In this document: positions 1 to 7,732 of the stretch, piece after piece
How the letters are laid out: the number at the start of each line of letters is the position of its first letter
Position numbering within the stretch: the first letter of the stretch is position 1
Assembly: GCA_934630815.1 (NCBI GenBank)
Contig: CAKTWI010000027.1
Location: 1-32,401 of the forward strand
Direction: 5' to 3'
DNA length: 32,401 nt
Source: an uncultured Senegalimassilia sp.
Lineage (GTDB): Bacteria > Actinomycetota > Coriobacteriia > Coriobacteriales > Eggerthellaceae
Made by a program: the position numbers and the translations under genes
Notes under the pieces: model-generated
Database searches by the model: none
Seen by the model: only the letters and a program-made list of their open reading frames with translations
Told to the model about the DNA's origin: nothing

Positions 1-4
1 GAAA

Positions 5-42
5 GGGCCTGACCCCGGTTCGAAAGAATCGAGGCCAGGCCC
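5..42. terminator. Long hairpin capped by a GAAA tetraloop
   Basis: Arms GGGCCTG (5-11) and CAGGCCC (36-42) pair. Inner pairs continue, with two mismatches, to a C(GAAA)G loop at 21-26. On the minus strand the hairpin is followed by TTTC at the window edge, so a T-run could continue outside. It may be a terminator for a gene to the left or a second stop for the minus-strand gene at 148-345. The orientation is undecided. Confidence 0.4.
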
Positions 43-80
43 AATATTGTCTATTGACAATGTCCTGCTCATATTAAAGA

Positions 81-113
81 AACCGCCCCGCGTATTGGCG
101 TTGCGGGGCGGTT
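81..113 (-). terminator. Rho-independent terminator of the 65-aa membrane protein gene
   Basis: Perfect 11-bp arms AACCGCCCCGC (81-91) and GCGGGGCGGTT (103-113) flank an 11-nt loop. Read on the minus strand the stem is followed by a T-rich stretch (TTTCTTTAAT). It lies 35 bp downstream of the stop codon of the gene at 148-345, as expected for an intrinsic terminator. Confidence 0.8.
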
Positions 114-147
114 CGGCGGCAGGTGTGAGTGAGTGGCCGCCGCGTGG

Positions 148-345
148 TTATTCGGAGTCTTCCTCGTCGTCATCGTCGAAGAAGGACCAGTCATCCTTGC
201 CCTTCGGGCGGTCGACGAACGTTTTGCGGGTGCGACGCTCCATGATGATGCATGCGATAAGGCTGATGACAAGACCCGCACCGATCATAATGCCCATGCC
301 GGCATATGTCTCGAAAAGAAAGTGGTACAGGCCGATCCAATCCAT
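148..345 (-). CDS. Small single-pass membrane protein, 65 aa, function unknown
   Basis: A 65-residue protein. It starts with a short amphipathic stretch (MDWIGLYHFLFETYAG), then one hydrophobic membrane segment at about residues 17-36. A basic juxtamembrane patch (ERRTRKTF) and a strongly acidic tail (DDDDEEDSE) suggest the C-terminus is cytoplasmic. AGGA lies about 7 nt before the ATG, and a good terminator (81-113) follows, so this short reading frame looks like a real monocistronic gene. It resembles small conserved membrane proteins common in Coriobacteriia, possibly the family named DUF6724, but that is from memory. A TATACT-like sequence on the minus strand near 400-405 could be its -10 element, though no clear -35 is visible. 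No function can be assigned. Confidence 0.75.
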   Translation of the reverse strand: MDWIGLYHFLFETYAGMGIMIGAGLVISLIACIIMERRTRKTFVDRPKGKDDWSFFDDDDEEDSE

Positions 346-563
346 GCTGTTCCTAACGGTTCGTTCGCAAGCGCTCGAGGGCGCGTATTACAAAGCCAAA
401 GTATACTACACCGTTTCCGCTCCGGTCGCGCCAAGAACGAAGAACAACCCACGATCAGCAACAAACCGCAACAGTTTGAAGGGGTTTGTGATCGGTGTCT
501 CGGAACTTGGCGGTTCGGGTTCTGGCGCCTCGGGACCTGACGGTTTGGGGCCTGACGGCTTGG

Positions 564-629
564 TGACGGTTCGGGGACGTAGGACTAAGTGTCCGGTCGG
601 ACACTTAGTCCTACGTCCCCGAACCGTCA
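564..629. repeat. Perfect 32-bp inverted repeat (REP/MITE-like element)
   Basis: Left arm 564-595 and right arm 598-629 are perfect reverse complements around a 2-nt spacer (GT). The arm contains TTCGGGGACGTAGGACTAAG near its outer half. It lies downstream of the minus-strand oxidoreductase stop (696) and could fold into a very stable hairpin in that transcript. There is no T-run on either side, so it is not a typical terminator. A related half-element at 668-692 suggests a mobile or amplified palindromic family. Confidence 0.85.
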
Positions 630-667
630 GGCAGGGCCGCGGAACCGTTGGGCGGAGCGGTTGGTTT

Positions 668-692
668 CGGACAGATAAGCCTCCGTCCCCGG
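668..692. repeat. Degenerate copy of the half-element of the 564-629 palindrome
   Basis: CGGACAGATAAGCCTCCGTC followed by CCCGG matches the right arm (598-622) with a few substitutions: CGGACA, a TTAG/TAAG core and CCGTCCCC against ACGTCCCC. It stops just before the oxidoreductase stop codon at 696-698. Confidence 0.5.
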
Positions 693-695
693 GTG

Positions 696-3626
696 TCAGG
701 GTTTGCGAAGGCGGCACCAGCAGGTGTGCTGGGGGTTGCCGAACGCCAACGGCGAGGGGCGGCTGGTGGTGAGCGTGTTGATGCATCCGCCGACATCGAC
801 GGGCTCGGCGGCATCGGCGCTGGCGGTGCGGACGCTGGCGGCTCCGGGCGTGTCTTGCGTGCCGTGGCTTTCCGCTTGCCACCAGGCGCCTTGCGGCATG
901 ACGATGGTGCCGGCGATCACGTCATCGGTGACGTGCGCGGGAAGATGCAGCGTGCCGAAACGGTTCGACGCCTCTACCAGGTCGCCGGTCGCGATGCCTC
1001 GCGTGTCGGCGTCCGCGGGGTTGATCGAGATGATCTGCGGCACACGTCGCGAAACCGCGGGCACGTTGCCCCATGACGAATGGATGCGTGCGACGCTATG
1101 GAAGCCGAACACGCGAAGCGGCTGGTCGCAGGCGGGTTCGGCGATTGCTTCGCTTCTGCGACTGCTTGTGGGAAGGTCGGTGCCTGATTTGCTCCCCTGG
1201 CCGTCTGCGCACAGCCCAGCGCCCGGTTCCTGCGCCCCGTTGTCCGCAGCCTGCTCGACGGCGAACTCCGCCGGGCCCCATTCGGGAACGTAGGTGGGGA
1301 TGGGCGTGATGGCGCCCTCGTCGGGTGCGCCGCGCAGCGCCTCGGCCGCGGCGGCGAGCTGTTCGCTGAACAGCTCGATCTTGCCCGATGGCGTGTCGAG
1401 TGGATGCGCATCGGGGTCGCTTCGCCAATCGGCAAGCGCCACGAACGGCTTGTTGCGGTCGGTCCGCCAGGCGAGCCCTTCCTCGATCAGCCGGTCGAAC
1501 GCCGGCAGTCCGGCGCTGCGCTCGCGGTCGCTCTCGTACAGGCGGCGAATCCACTCGCCTTCCGTGCGCCCCTCGGTGAACGCGTCTTCGATTCCCCAGC
1601 GTTTCGCCAGGTCGCAGCACATTTCCCAGGCGCCGCGACGCTCGAAGCGCGCACCCAGCTCCCCGGTGCTGACGGCGATGCGCCGGCCCCAGGCATCGGC
1701 GTCCATCGCGCTTTCCTGCTCCATGCGGAACAGGTCGGGCAGCACGATGTCGGCGTAGCGGGCGGAATCGGTGAACTCCACGTCCACGTTCAGGATGAAC
1801 TCGCACTTCGTCGGGTCGCCCAGCACGCGATGCGCGCGGTTGACGTCGCCGTGCTGGTTGGTCAGGCAATTGCCGCCGTGGCAGATGATCGCCTTGATGC
1901 TGCAGGGGAGGTGCGCGGCGCGGTCTTGATGTTGTACGGAATCTGTTGCACGTTCGTTATACGAAGTTTGCTCCAAGCTCGCTTTCGCAGCAAGGGCGGA
2001 TTCCCTTGCTGTATCGTTTTCTGCCGGGGCTTCCTGCGTGAAGTCCGATTTTTCGGCATCGCCGGAACCTTCCTCCGGCAGCCCGCGAACGCCCTCGCGC
2101 GCGCCTAGCGCTTCGCCGTTCTCGATGGCATCGAGGAACCGATACGCCGGGATGCGGAAGGGAACGGGATTCTCACCTGCGGAAACTCGCGTGAGGAAGC
2201 CGCCGCCCCAGGCGACGTTCATGCCGTTGTTCGTACCGGGCAGACCTACCTGTCCGAGCGCTGCAACCAGCATCATGATCATGCCGCTGGTCATCTCGCC
2301 GTTGCTGCGACGCTGCGGACCCCAGCCCTGCATGATGAACACGGGCCGTGCGGTGGCAAGCTGCGCGGCCAGTTCGCGGATGTCGTCTGCGGGGATGCCG
2401 GTGATCGCCGCGGCCCACGCGGGCGTTTTCGCCACGTGGTCGTAGCCGGTGCCGCGCAGGTAATCCATTACGGAAAGTCCTAGGTTGCGCCAGCGTTCGG
2501 GCAGCGTCTCGTCGGTGAATCCGATGCAGCGCTCGCGCAAGAAGTCCCAATCCAGCGCGTTGTGCGTGAACGCCAGCTCGTGCAGGAGCGACGCCGCCAG
2601 TGCACCGTCAGTCCCGGGGTTGATGGGCAACCAGGAAACGGTTCCCCCACTCGACGTGGCGTCGCTCAACAGCGCGCTGCCGCAAGCGGGTGTTGCCGAC
2701 CGTTTCTCGTGTGCGCTGCTGCCCGGCAGCGCCGCGCCGCAAACCGCCGGCGCCTGCCCCTCGCGCTCGCCGTCGCTTGCGGATGCTTTGCGCTTGGGGA
2801 TGGAACCGTTGCGGCGCGGGTCGACCATCACGATGTGCCCGCCGCGTTCGCCCACCTGTTCGACCACGCGGTCCCAGGCGCCGTGCCAGGTGGCGCGACC
2901 CGTTCCCGTTTCCGCCGGCGAAGCGCCGAATACCAGCACAAGCCGCGCATCGGCGGCGGCATCGAGCTTGCTGCCGCCGGGGTAGAGCGCGCCGGGCCCG
3001 TACATGCTGCGGACCATGGCGTTGATCTGCGGATTCGAATAGTTGTTGTAGTGGTCAAGGAAGCCGCCGAAGCAGTTCATGAGCCGCTCGAACGGGTCGG
3101 CTGTGGTGCATGATTGCCCGGTGGTGTAAGCCAGGTAGATGGACTCGTTGCCGTGCTCGCGGCGGATGCGGGCAAGCTGATCGGCTATCTTGTCGAGCGC
3201 TTCGCCCCAGGTCACGCGCTCGAACTGCGCGGAGCCGCGTGGCCCGACGCGGCGCATGGGCCACATAAGACGATCGGGGCTGTTCGCCCATGCGCGCATG
3301 GACAGCCCGCGGTGGCAGGCGGGGGCGGCCTTGTTCGCCGACACGCGCGCCAGCTCGCCGTTGCACAGGTGCAGCTCAAGCGGGCAGCGGCCCGGGCAGT
3401 CGATGGCGCAAAACGCCGGCGCACGGGTTTCGGCGGAGAAAACGCCTCGGGTATGCGGCCGGGTTTGCCCCGACGCCTTCTCCGAAGCGGCTTCCTCAGC
3501 CGTCCCGGCGGTTTCGCCTCCAAAGGCGGAATCGACCGGCTTCACCTTGCGGAAAAGCCGGTCGGCTATGTTCGTGATCGTTTCCATGCTCCCATTATCG
3601 CTACCGATTCGCGGGCCTTTCCGCAT
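696..3626 (-). CDS. DmsA-like molybdopterin (bis-MGD) oxidoreductase catalytic subunit
   Basis: This 976-aa protein belongs to the DMSO reductase superfamily. Near the N-terminus Cys73, Cys77, Cys81 and Cys104 form the usual C-x3-C-x3-C-xn-C site for one [4Fe-4S] cluster. Residues 189-210 (FLDHYNNYSNPQ and following) align with the DmsA stretch carrying the Mo-ligand serine, making Ser197 the predicted ligand. The cofactor-binding segments PINPGTDGAL (335-344) and HGGNCLTNQ (583-591) are present, and a C-terminal MopB-type domain begins near 836. Three hydrophilic low-complexity inserts interrupt the core at about 276-327, 508-572 and 791-834, making it longer than usual. No twin-arginine signal is visible and no electron-transfer or membrane subunit genes adjoin, so location and partner are unclear. 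The listed ATG has only a weak AGG upstream; Met14 (start at 3587) is an alternative. Substrate cannot be assigned. Confidence 0.9.
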   Translation of the reverse strand: MRKGPRIGSDNGSMETITNIADRLFRKVKPVDSAFGGETAGTAEEAASEKASGQTRPHTRGVFSAETRAPAFCAIDCPGRCPLELHLCNGELARVSANKAAPACHRGLSMRAWANSPDRLMWPMRRVGPRGSAQFERVTWGEALDKIADQLARIRREHGNESIYLAYTTGQSCTTADPFERLMNCFGGFLDHYNNYSNPQINAMVRSMYGPGALYPGGSKLDAAADARLVLVFGASPAETGTGRATWHGAWDRVVEQVGERGGHIVMVDPRRNGSIPKRKASASDGEREGQAPAVCGAALPGSSAHEKRSATPACGSALLSDATSSGGTVSWLPINPGTDGALAASLLHELAFTHNALDWDFLRERCIGFTDETLPERWRNLGLSVMDYLRGTGYDHVAKTPAWAAAITGIPADDIRELAAQLATARPVFIMQGWGPQRRSNGEMTSGMIMMLVAALGQVGLPGTNNGMNVAWGGGFLTRVSAGENPVPFRIPAYRFLDAIENGEALGAREGVRGLPEEGSGDAEKSDFTQEAPAENDTARESALAAKASLEQTSYNERATDSVQHQDRAAHLPCSIKAIICHGGNCLTNQHGDVNRAHRVLGDPTKCEFILNVDVEFTDSARYADIVLPDLFRMEQESAMDADAWGRRIAVSTGELGARFERRGAWEMCCDLAKRWGIEDAFTEGRTEGEWIRRLYESDRERSAGLPAFDRLIEEGLAWRTDRNKPFVALADWRSDPDAHPLDTPSGKIELFSEQLAAAAEALRGAPDEGAITPIPTYVPEWGPAEFAVEQAADNGAQEPGAGLCADGQGSKSGTDLPTSSRRSEAIAEPACDQPLRVFGFHSVARIHSSWGNVPAVSRRVPQIISINPADADTRGIATGDLVEASNRFGTLHLPAHVTDDVIAGTIVMPQGAWWQAESHGTQDTPGAASVRTASADAAEPVDVGGCINTLTTSRPSPLAFGNPQHTCWCRLRKP

Positions 3627-3823
3627 TAAGCGCCTATTGCACGGTTATCGCACAGTCGCAACGATCGGCGTGCATACGAAGCCCCTTGCGTCCGGTTCGC
3701 GCCGCGGACGATTGGGGTGTCCGGTTGAGCTTGGGGGCGCGGTTCTGCAGGCTTGCCGGCACCGCGGTTTCGTCCTTGCCGGCCTGGGGGAGGAAGGTTT
3801 TCCGGCTTCCGCGTCCCGGAACA

Positions 3824-3960
3824 CGAGTTTTCCGAATGTTTGACGGTGCTCATTTCCCGAGATCGTAACGAACGCGTTCGATTTTGTAGCAAACGGCTGC
3901 ATGTCGTCGCCTCGGCGGCATTGGGCGCTCGGAACTGCCTCTGGAAATTCGGAAAACTCG
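3824..3960. repeat. 14-bp inverted repeat pair 109 bp apart
   Basis: CGAGTTTTCCGAAT at 3824-3837 and its exact reverse complement ATTCGGAAAACTCG at 3947-3960 flank a 109-bp stretch. That stretch includes the 12-bp palindrome CGAACGCGTTCG at 3869-3880. The arrangement could be the ends of a small non-autonomous element or a regulatory site. No target duplication was identified. Confidence 0.5.
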
Positions 3961-4010
3961 CGTTCTCAGCCATGATTCGGCGAAAAGCTTCCATCTCATT
4001 CGCCGTCGGC

Positions 4011-4100
4011 CCAGGACTGGCGGCCCGGCCTTTGGTCCCGTGCGTCTCACTTGCCGACCTCCCAGGGCCGGCGACCCGACCTTTGATTCTGCGCCCTCGC
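4011..4100. repeat. Imperfect tandem direct repeat, 51-bp period
   Basis: CCAGGACTGGCGGCCCGGCC... beginning at 4011 is repeated imperfectly from 4062 (CCAGGGCCGGCGACCCGACC...). Similarity continues through a CTTTGGTCCCG/CTTTGATTCTG segment. The copies are diverged (roughly three quarters identical by eye). Confidence 0.5.
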
Positions 4101-4172
4101 AATCCCTTCGTCTTCGCATGCCGCTCCCGTGAAGGCCCCTCATCGCCCGCGCCGCACGCGCGTTCGCTGCGC

Positions 4173-4178
4173 TATACT
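4173..4178 (+). promoter_or_regulatory. -10-like TATACT upstream of serS
   Basis: TATACT lies 45 bp before the serS ATG. No good -35 hexamer is visible at the expected distance, so this is a tentative promoter. The serS ribosome site AAGGGGAG (4210-4217) sits 6 nt before the ATG. Confidence 0.4.
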
Positions 4179-4223
4179 GGGTAACTGCTCTACTACAACC
4201 GATTCATAGAAGGGGAGCGCGCA

Positions 4224-5516
4224 ATGCTAGATCTTAAGTTTGTTCGCGAAAACCAGGAAGCCGTCGCCCAGGCGATGAAGAACCGTCATGCTTCATGGGA
4301 CGCGTCGCGCTTCTCCGAACTTGACGAAGCCCGTCGTGCCGCCATCACCGAGGAGGAGGCCCTGCAGGCCGAGCGCAACGCCACGTCCAAGAGCATCGGC
4401 CAGATGATGGCCGCCGGCGAGAAGGATAAGGCCGAGGCCGCCAAGGAGCGCGTCCGCGAGATCAACGACCAGCTGGCCGCCGTCTCCGCCAAGCGCGAGG
4501 CCGCCGATTCCGAGCTGCACGATATCCTGCTGCGCACGCCGAACATGCCGGCCGACACCACCCCCGTGGGCGATGACGAGAACGACAACCCCGAGGTGCG
4601 CCGCTGGGGCACCCCGCGCGACTTCGAGGCCGAGGGCATCCAGATGAAGCCGCACTGGGACCTGGGCGCCGACCTGCACATGCTCGAGCCCGAGCGTGCC
4701 GTGAAGCTGGCTGCCAGCCGCTTCGTCCTGCTGCGCGGCCAGGCCGCACGCCTGGAGCGCGCCATCATCAACTTCATGGCCGACACGCACACTAGCCGTG
4801 GCTACACCGAGTGGTGGTGCCCGGCAATGGCCAACGCCGACACGCTGACCGGCACCGGCCAGCTGCCGAAGTTCGAGGACGACCTGTTCAAAACCCGTGA
4901 GGGCCTCTACCTGATCCCCACGGCCGAGGTGCAGCTGACCAACATCCACTCCGGCGAGGTGCTCGAGGCTTCCGACCTGCCGCTTCACTACTGCGCATAC
5001 ACCCCGTGCTTCCGCGAGGAGGCCGGCAGCGCCGGTCGCGACACGCGCGGCCTCATCCGCGTGCACCAGTTCGACAAGGTGGAGATGGTCAAGTACGCCA
5101 AGCCCGAGGAAAGCTACGACGAGCTGGAGGCCATGGTCAACGACGCCGAGAACATCCTGCAGCAGCTGGGCCTTCCGTACCGCGTGATCAGCCTGTGCAC
5201 CGGCGACATCGGATTCTCCGCCGCCAAGACCTACGACCTGGAGGTCTGGCTGCCCAGCTACAACAGCTACAAGGAGATCAGCTCCTGCTCGAACTGCGTC
5301 GACTTCCAGGCGCGCCGCGCGAACATCAAGTACCGCGACCCCGAGAACTTCAAGGGCTCGCGCTACGTCCACACGCTGAACGGCTCCGGCCTGGCGGTGG
5401 GCCGCACCATGGCCGCCATCATGGAGAACTACCAGCAGGCCGACGGCACCATCAAGGTCCCCGAGGTGCTGGTCCCCTACATGGGCGGCATCGAGGTCAT
5501 CGGCGACCAGGCGTAA
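4224..5516 (+). CDS. serS: Seryl-tRNA synthetase
   Basis: This 430-aa class II aminoacyl-tRNA synthetase charges tRNA-Ser with serine in the cytoplasm. The N-terminal ~100 residues form the long, charged two-helix coiled coil that grips the tRNA-Ser variable arm. The catalytic core shows the serine-binding TAEVQLTN region near residue 233, motif 2 ([18 protein letters not shown]) around 262-280, and motif 3 ([19 protein letters not shown]) near 387-405. Length and motif order match bacterial SerRS. The start is fixed by the family N-terminus ([14 protein letters not shown]) and a strong AAGGGGAG site 6 nt upstream. Only 48 bp separate it from the next gene and no T-rich terminator lies between, so co-transcription with the downstream membrane-protein genes is possible. 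Confidence 0.98.
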   Translation: MLDLKFVRENQEAVAQAMKNRHASWDASRFSELDEARRAAITEEEALQAERNATSKSIGQMMAAGEKDKAEAAKERVREINDQLAAVSAKREAADSELHDILLRTPNMPADTTPVGDDENDNPEVRRWGTPRDFEAEGIQMKPHWDLGADLHMLEPERAVKLAASRFVLLRGQAARLERAIINFMADTHTSRGYTEWWCPAMANADTLTGTGQLPKFEDDLFKTREGLYLIPTAEVQLTNIHSGEVLEASDLPLHYCAYTPCFREEAGSAGRDTRGLIRVHQFDKVEMVKYAKPEESYDELEAMVNDAENILQQLGLPYRVISLCTGDIGFSAAKTYDLEVWLPSYNSYKEISSCSNCVDFQARRANIKYRDPENFKGSRYVHTLNGSGLAVGRTMAAIMENYQQADGTIKVPEVLVPYMGGIEVIGDQA

Positions 5517-5564
5517 AGCCGGCGTATGGCCTTCTGAAGGAAAACTGCACGTAGATAAGGTATT

Positions 5565-7208
5565 TTGCACGTGGTAACGAAACGAAAGCCACCGAAGCAG
5601 AATAACGAACAGGGCGCGCCGGGCAAACCGGCGCGCCCTTCCGTTAAGGGCAAGGCGGTCGCCCGCCCCGAAGTGCGCCCCGAGGCGGCTGCGGCGGGCT
5701 CGAACGATGCTGCCGCGAACGCGGCGAATCAGGCCGGCGCCCAGGTGGCGGCACCGGGCAAGCCCAAGCGGCGCATCGCCATGCCGCAAAGCTCGACGCG
5801 CCTGAAGCAGAACCAGGCGGCGAACCAGGCAACCCCGGCTCAGGCTGGGGAAGCAGGCGCTGCGCGAACCGCTGGGCAGCCCGTCTCGCGGACTGAGGGG
5901 GCTTCGGGTTCTCAGCCTGCACGACAGCCCGCTGCGCAACCCGCGGGGTCATCCGCCCCGCAGCCTGCCAAGCCTTCGGTCTCGCAACCGTCCAGGCCTT
6001 CCGTGGCGAAACGCGGGACCGGCAAGCCGACGAAGGCGCGCAAGCCGCTGGGCGTCCCCTCGGTGCAGCCGGGCGGGGGCGGGAACGCCTCGGCCTCCGC
6101 GCCCGGGGAATCCGCCGCGCCTGCCGAGCAAGCCTCCGCGGCGGAAGGCAAAGGCGCCTCGCTGAAGCGCCGTCTGAAGCGCTTCTCGGTCGCGAAGGCA
6201 GAGAAAACCGCTTCCGATCAGGCAAAGCGGATGGAGGGGACCGTCTCTGCGGCCGATGCCGAGCACGCGAAGGATGCCGCCCGCGCCGCCATCGCCGGCG
6301 AGGCCGCTAAACGCAGGCTCGAACGCCGGCAGCGCATGCTCAAACGTACCGGAGAAGGTGAAGGCGCCGATGTCGCTGCTCAGGGCGTTGCCGAAGGCGA
6401 TGCCGCGCAAGGGCAGGAAGCCGGCGAAGGGTCGCAGGCGGGCGAAACGGCGCACAAGCTCCCGTTCAACCTGCCCGAACTGCACTTGACCTGGCCTGTC
6501 GTCGCCGTGTTGGTGGCGATCGCCGTGGTGGTGGTCACGGTGGGCTCGTTCTCGTGGGGTCGCTGGCTTCGCTATGACGACGCCGCTGACTTCCAAGGCG
6601 CGTGGTACGCGAACGGTACAACGTCCCTGGTCACGGTCGATGGCCAGGAGATCCATCTGACTAGCGACGTCGCTTACGGCTACACGCTCGACACCGGGGC
6701 GAAAACTATCACGTTCACGTTCGGCGATCTACAGGGGCAGGGGCGCTACCGCTTCTCGGCAGACCGCAGCGAGCTGGTCATCACCGATGGCGACGGGTTC
6801 TCGTTCTGGGGCAACCTGTTCAGCGATATTGGCTGGCAGTTCGGCCAGCTCATCACCGGGTTGCAGGGCAAGGAGGTCCCGCGTGAGGAAGTCGTCGACG
6901 GCGTGACGGTGCTCGATCGTACGCCGGGCGAAGGCGCCGTGGCGGCGCCGGCAAGTTCGGCCCCGGCCCAGGACGCCGACGCATCCTCCGCGGACGACGC
7001 GTCGGGCAACACGGGCAACGGCGAAGCTTCCGATGGCGAAACCGCTGACGGCGAAGCTGCCGGCGCGGATGCGACGGGCGATTTCGCTGATGGCTCCAGC
7101 GGCTCCGGTTCGCAAGAGTTCACCGGCGCGGTGGCCGAGGGCGGCATCGAGTCGGCGGGCAGCAACGCGGTGACCCTCGAGCAGCTGAAAAGCGGGTCGC
7201 TGCGATGA
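5565..7208 (+). CDS. Pro/Ala-rich single-pass membrane protein with extracytoplasmic domain, unknown function
   Basis: No known family is recognised with confidence. Residues 1-300 are low-complexity (Ala, Pro, Gln, Lys, Ser), disordered and rich in basic residues. One membrane segment follows at about 311-330 (PVVAVLVAIAVVVVTVGSF), giving a type II topology with the N-terminus inside. Residues about 340-415 form a compact beta-rich domain (FQGAWYANGTTSLVTVDGQE ...), and the last ~90 residues are an acidic Ala/Gly/Ser/Asp-rich tail. The start is uncertain: TTG at 5565 is 4 nt after AAGG, and GTG at 5571 is in frame with 10-nt spacing. A 12-bp perfect hairpin (5611-5639) lies inside the first codons. 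The stop overlaps the next start by four bases (ATGA), so the downstream gene is probably translationally coupled. Confidence 0.8.
   Translation: MHVVTKRKPPKQNNEQGAPGKPARPSVKGKAVARPEVRPEAAAAGSNDAAANAANQAGAQVAAPGKPKRRIAMPQSSTRLKQNQAANQATPAQAGEAGAARTAGQPVSRTEGASGSQPARQPAAQPAGSSAPQPAKPSVSQPSRPSVAKRGTGKPTKARKPLGVPSVQPGGGGNASASAPGESAAPAEQASAAEGKGASLKRRLKRFSVAKAEKTASDQAKRMEGTVSAADAEHAKDAARAAIAGEAAKRRLERRQRMLKRTGEGEGADVAAQGVAEGDAAQGQEAGEGSQAGETAHKLPFNLPELHLTWPVVAVLVAIAVVVVTVGSFSWGRWLRYDDAADFQGAWYANGTTSLVTVDGQEIHLTSDVAYGYTLDTGAKTITFTFGDLQGQGRYRFSADRSELVITDGDGFSFWGNLFSDIGWQFGQLITGLQGKEVPREEVVDGVTVLDRTPGEGAVAAPASSAPAQDADASSADDASGNTGNGEASDGETADGEAAGADATGDFADGSSGSGSQEFTGAVAEGGIESAGSNAVTLEQLKSGSLR
5611..5639 (+). 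other. Strong 12-bp hairpin inside the start of the coding sequence
   Basis: Arms AGGGCGCGCCGG (5611-5622) and CCGGCGCGCCCT (5628-5639) are perfect complements around the loop GCAAA. The stem begins 46 nt into the reading frame that starts at 5565 and is followed by TCCGTT rather than a T-run. It could weaken or terminate read-through from serS, or affect early translation. Confidence 0.6.
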
Positions 7209-7702
7209 CGCATGATGGCGCCTGTGCGGACGGGGGCGCTTCGGCGGGCCCTATCCGCGTCGAGCGCATGGAGGTGCGGCGCGGGCACTTGGTGTGCCGG
7301 GTGGCGTTCAGCGCCGCGCCGCGCACAACTTCGCCCCAGCTGATGTCACGCGTGCTGGCAGCGGTCCCTACGTTGGCGCAGCATGCCTGCGTCAACGAGC
7401 GCGGCACCACGTTCGCCGCGGTCATGGACTGCACCCCGCTGCCGCATTTGCTGGAACATCTGGTGGTTGACCTGCAGGTTCGTGCGGAATCGGGGCAGTG
7501 GTTCACGCTGCCCGGCGCCGCTGCGGAAACTCCGCCGTCTATGGCGGGCGTAACGTGCGAACGCCCTATCGTGGGCACCAGCGAATGGCTGGACGAAGCG
7601 GCGGGCGTCGCCCGCATAGATGTGAGCTTCGCCGACGACCTGGTGGCCCTAAGGGCTATGCGGGATTCCGTGGCGTTTCTCAACGAGCTGTTGCGCGGGT
7701 AA
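7205..7702 (+). CDS. Stand-alone cyanophycin synthetase N-terminal-domain-like protein (HxxEH)
   Basis: This 165-aa protein resembles the N-terminal domain of cyanophycin synthetase (CphA1) without the ATP-grasp and Mur-ligase domains. The matching stretch is residues about 50-91: RVLAAVPTLAQHACVNERG, then PLPHLLEHLVVDLQ. It parallels the CphA1 pattern of LPSLEDHFC followed by GHIVEHVALELQ. His81, Glu84 and His85 form an HxxEH motif of the type seen in M16-like metallopeptidases, and a metallopeptidase-like centre has been described for this domain in some CphA1 enzymes. The alignment is from memory, so the assignment is moderate. The ATG overlaps the preceding stop (ATGA), and an ATP-grasp gene follows after 30 bp, so the three are likely one operon. 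It may hydrolyse or bind a peptide; the substrate is unknown. Confidence 0.6.
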   Translation: MTHDGACADGGASAGPIRVERMEVRRGHLVCRVAFSAAPRTTSPQLMSRVLAAVPTLAQHACVNERGTTFAAVMDCTPLPHLLEHLVVDLQVRAESGQWFTLPGAAAETPPSMAGVTCERPIVGTSEWLDEAAGVARIDVSFADDLVALRAMRDSVAFLNELLRG

Positions 7703-7732
7703 CGCGCAACATACAGGGAAAGGAGGCCCGAG

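Larger units (their letters stand above)
346..695. other. 350-bp intergenic region with repeat element
   Basis: No convincing gene is seen. The left part (to about 430) holds the likely promoter of the 65-aa gene. From about 505 the sequence becomes repetitive, with several copies of a CCTGACGG-type word. A perfect 32-bp inverted repeat follows (564-629), then a degenerate half copy (668-692) that reaches the stop codon of the oxidoreductase. Open frames crossing this area are only translations of the palindrome. Confidence 0.7.
3627..4223. other. 597-bp divergent intergenic region, repeat-bearing, no clear gene
   Basis: This lies between the minus-strand oxidoreductase and serS. It contains a 14-bp inverted repeat CGAGTTTTCCGAAT (3824-3837 and 3947-3960), a 12-bp palindrome CGAACGCGTTCG (3869-3880), and an imperfect direct repeat of about 38 bp with a 51-bp period (about 4011-4048 and 4062-4099). 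The open frames across it have no recognisable domains, and their Arg/Gly/Pro-rich content follows the repeats. Promoters for both neighbours must lie here. No T-box motif was found ahead of serS. Confidence 0.6.

Noticed and set aside
406..882. 158-aa minus-strand frame over the palindrome
   Set aside because: Its translation contains the same motif twice because it reads both arms of the inverted repeat.
1953..1970. loxP-like TATACGAAGTT sequence
   Set aside because: Only one 11-bp half match inside an oxidoreductase insert, with no second arm or recombinase; taken as chance.
3626..4102. 158-aa minus-strand frame in the serS/oxidoreductase gap
   Set aside because: Arg/Gly/Pro-rich, no domain, reflects local repeats, no convincing ribosome site.
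4100..4223. T-box riboswitch upstream of serS
   Set aside because: No AGGGTGGNACCGCG-type motif and no specifier-loop arrangement or terminator before the start codon.
4293..5939. Long minus-strand open frame opposite serS
   Set aside because: serS has full family motifs and a good ribosome site; the opposing frame has none.
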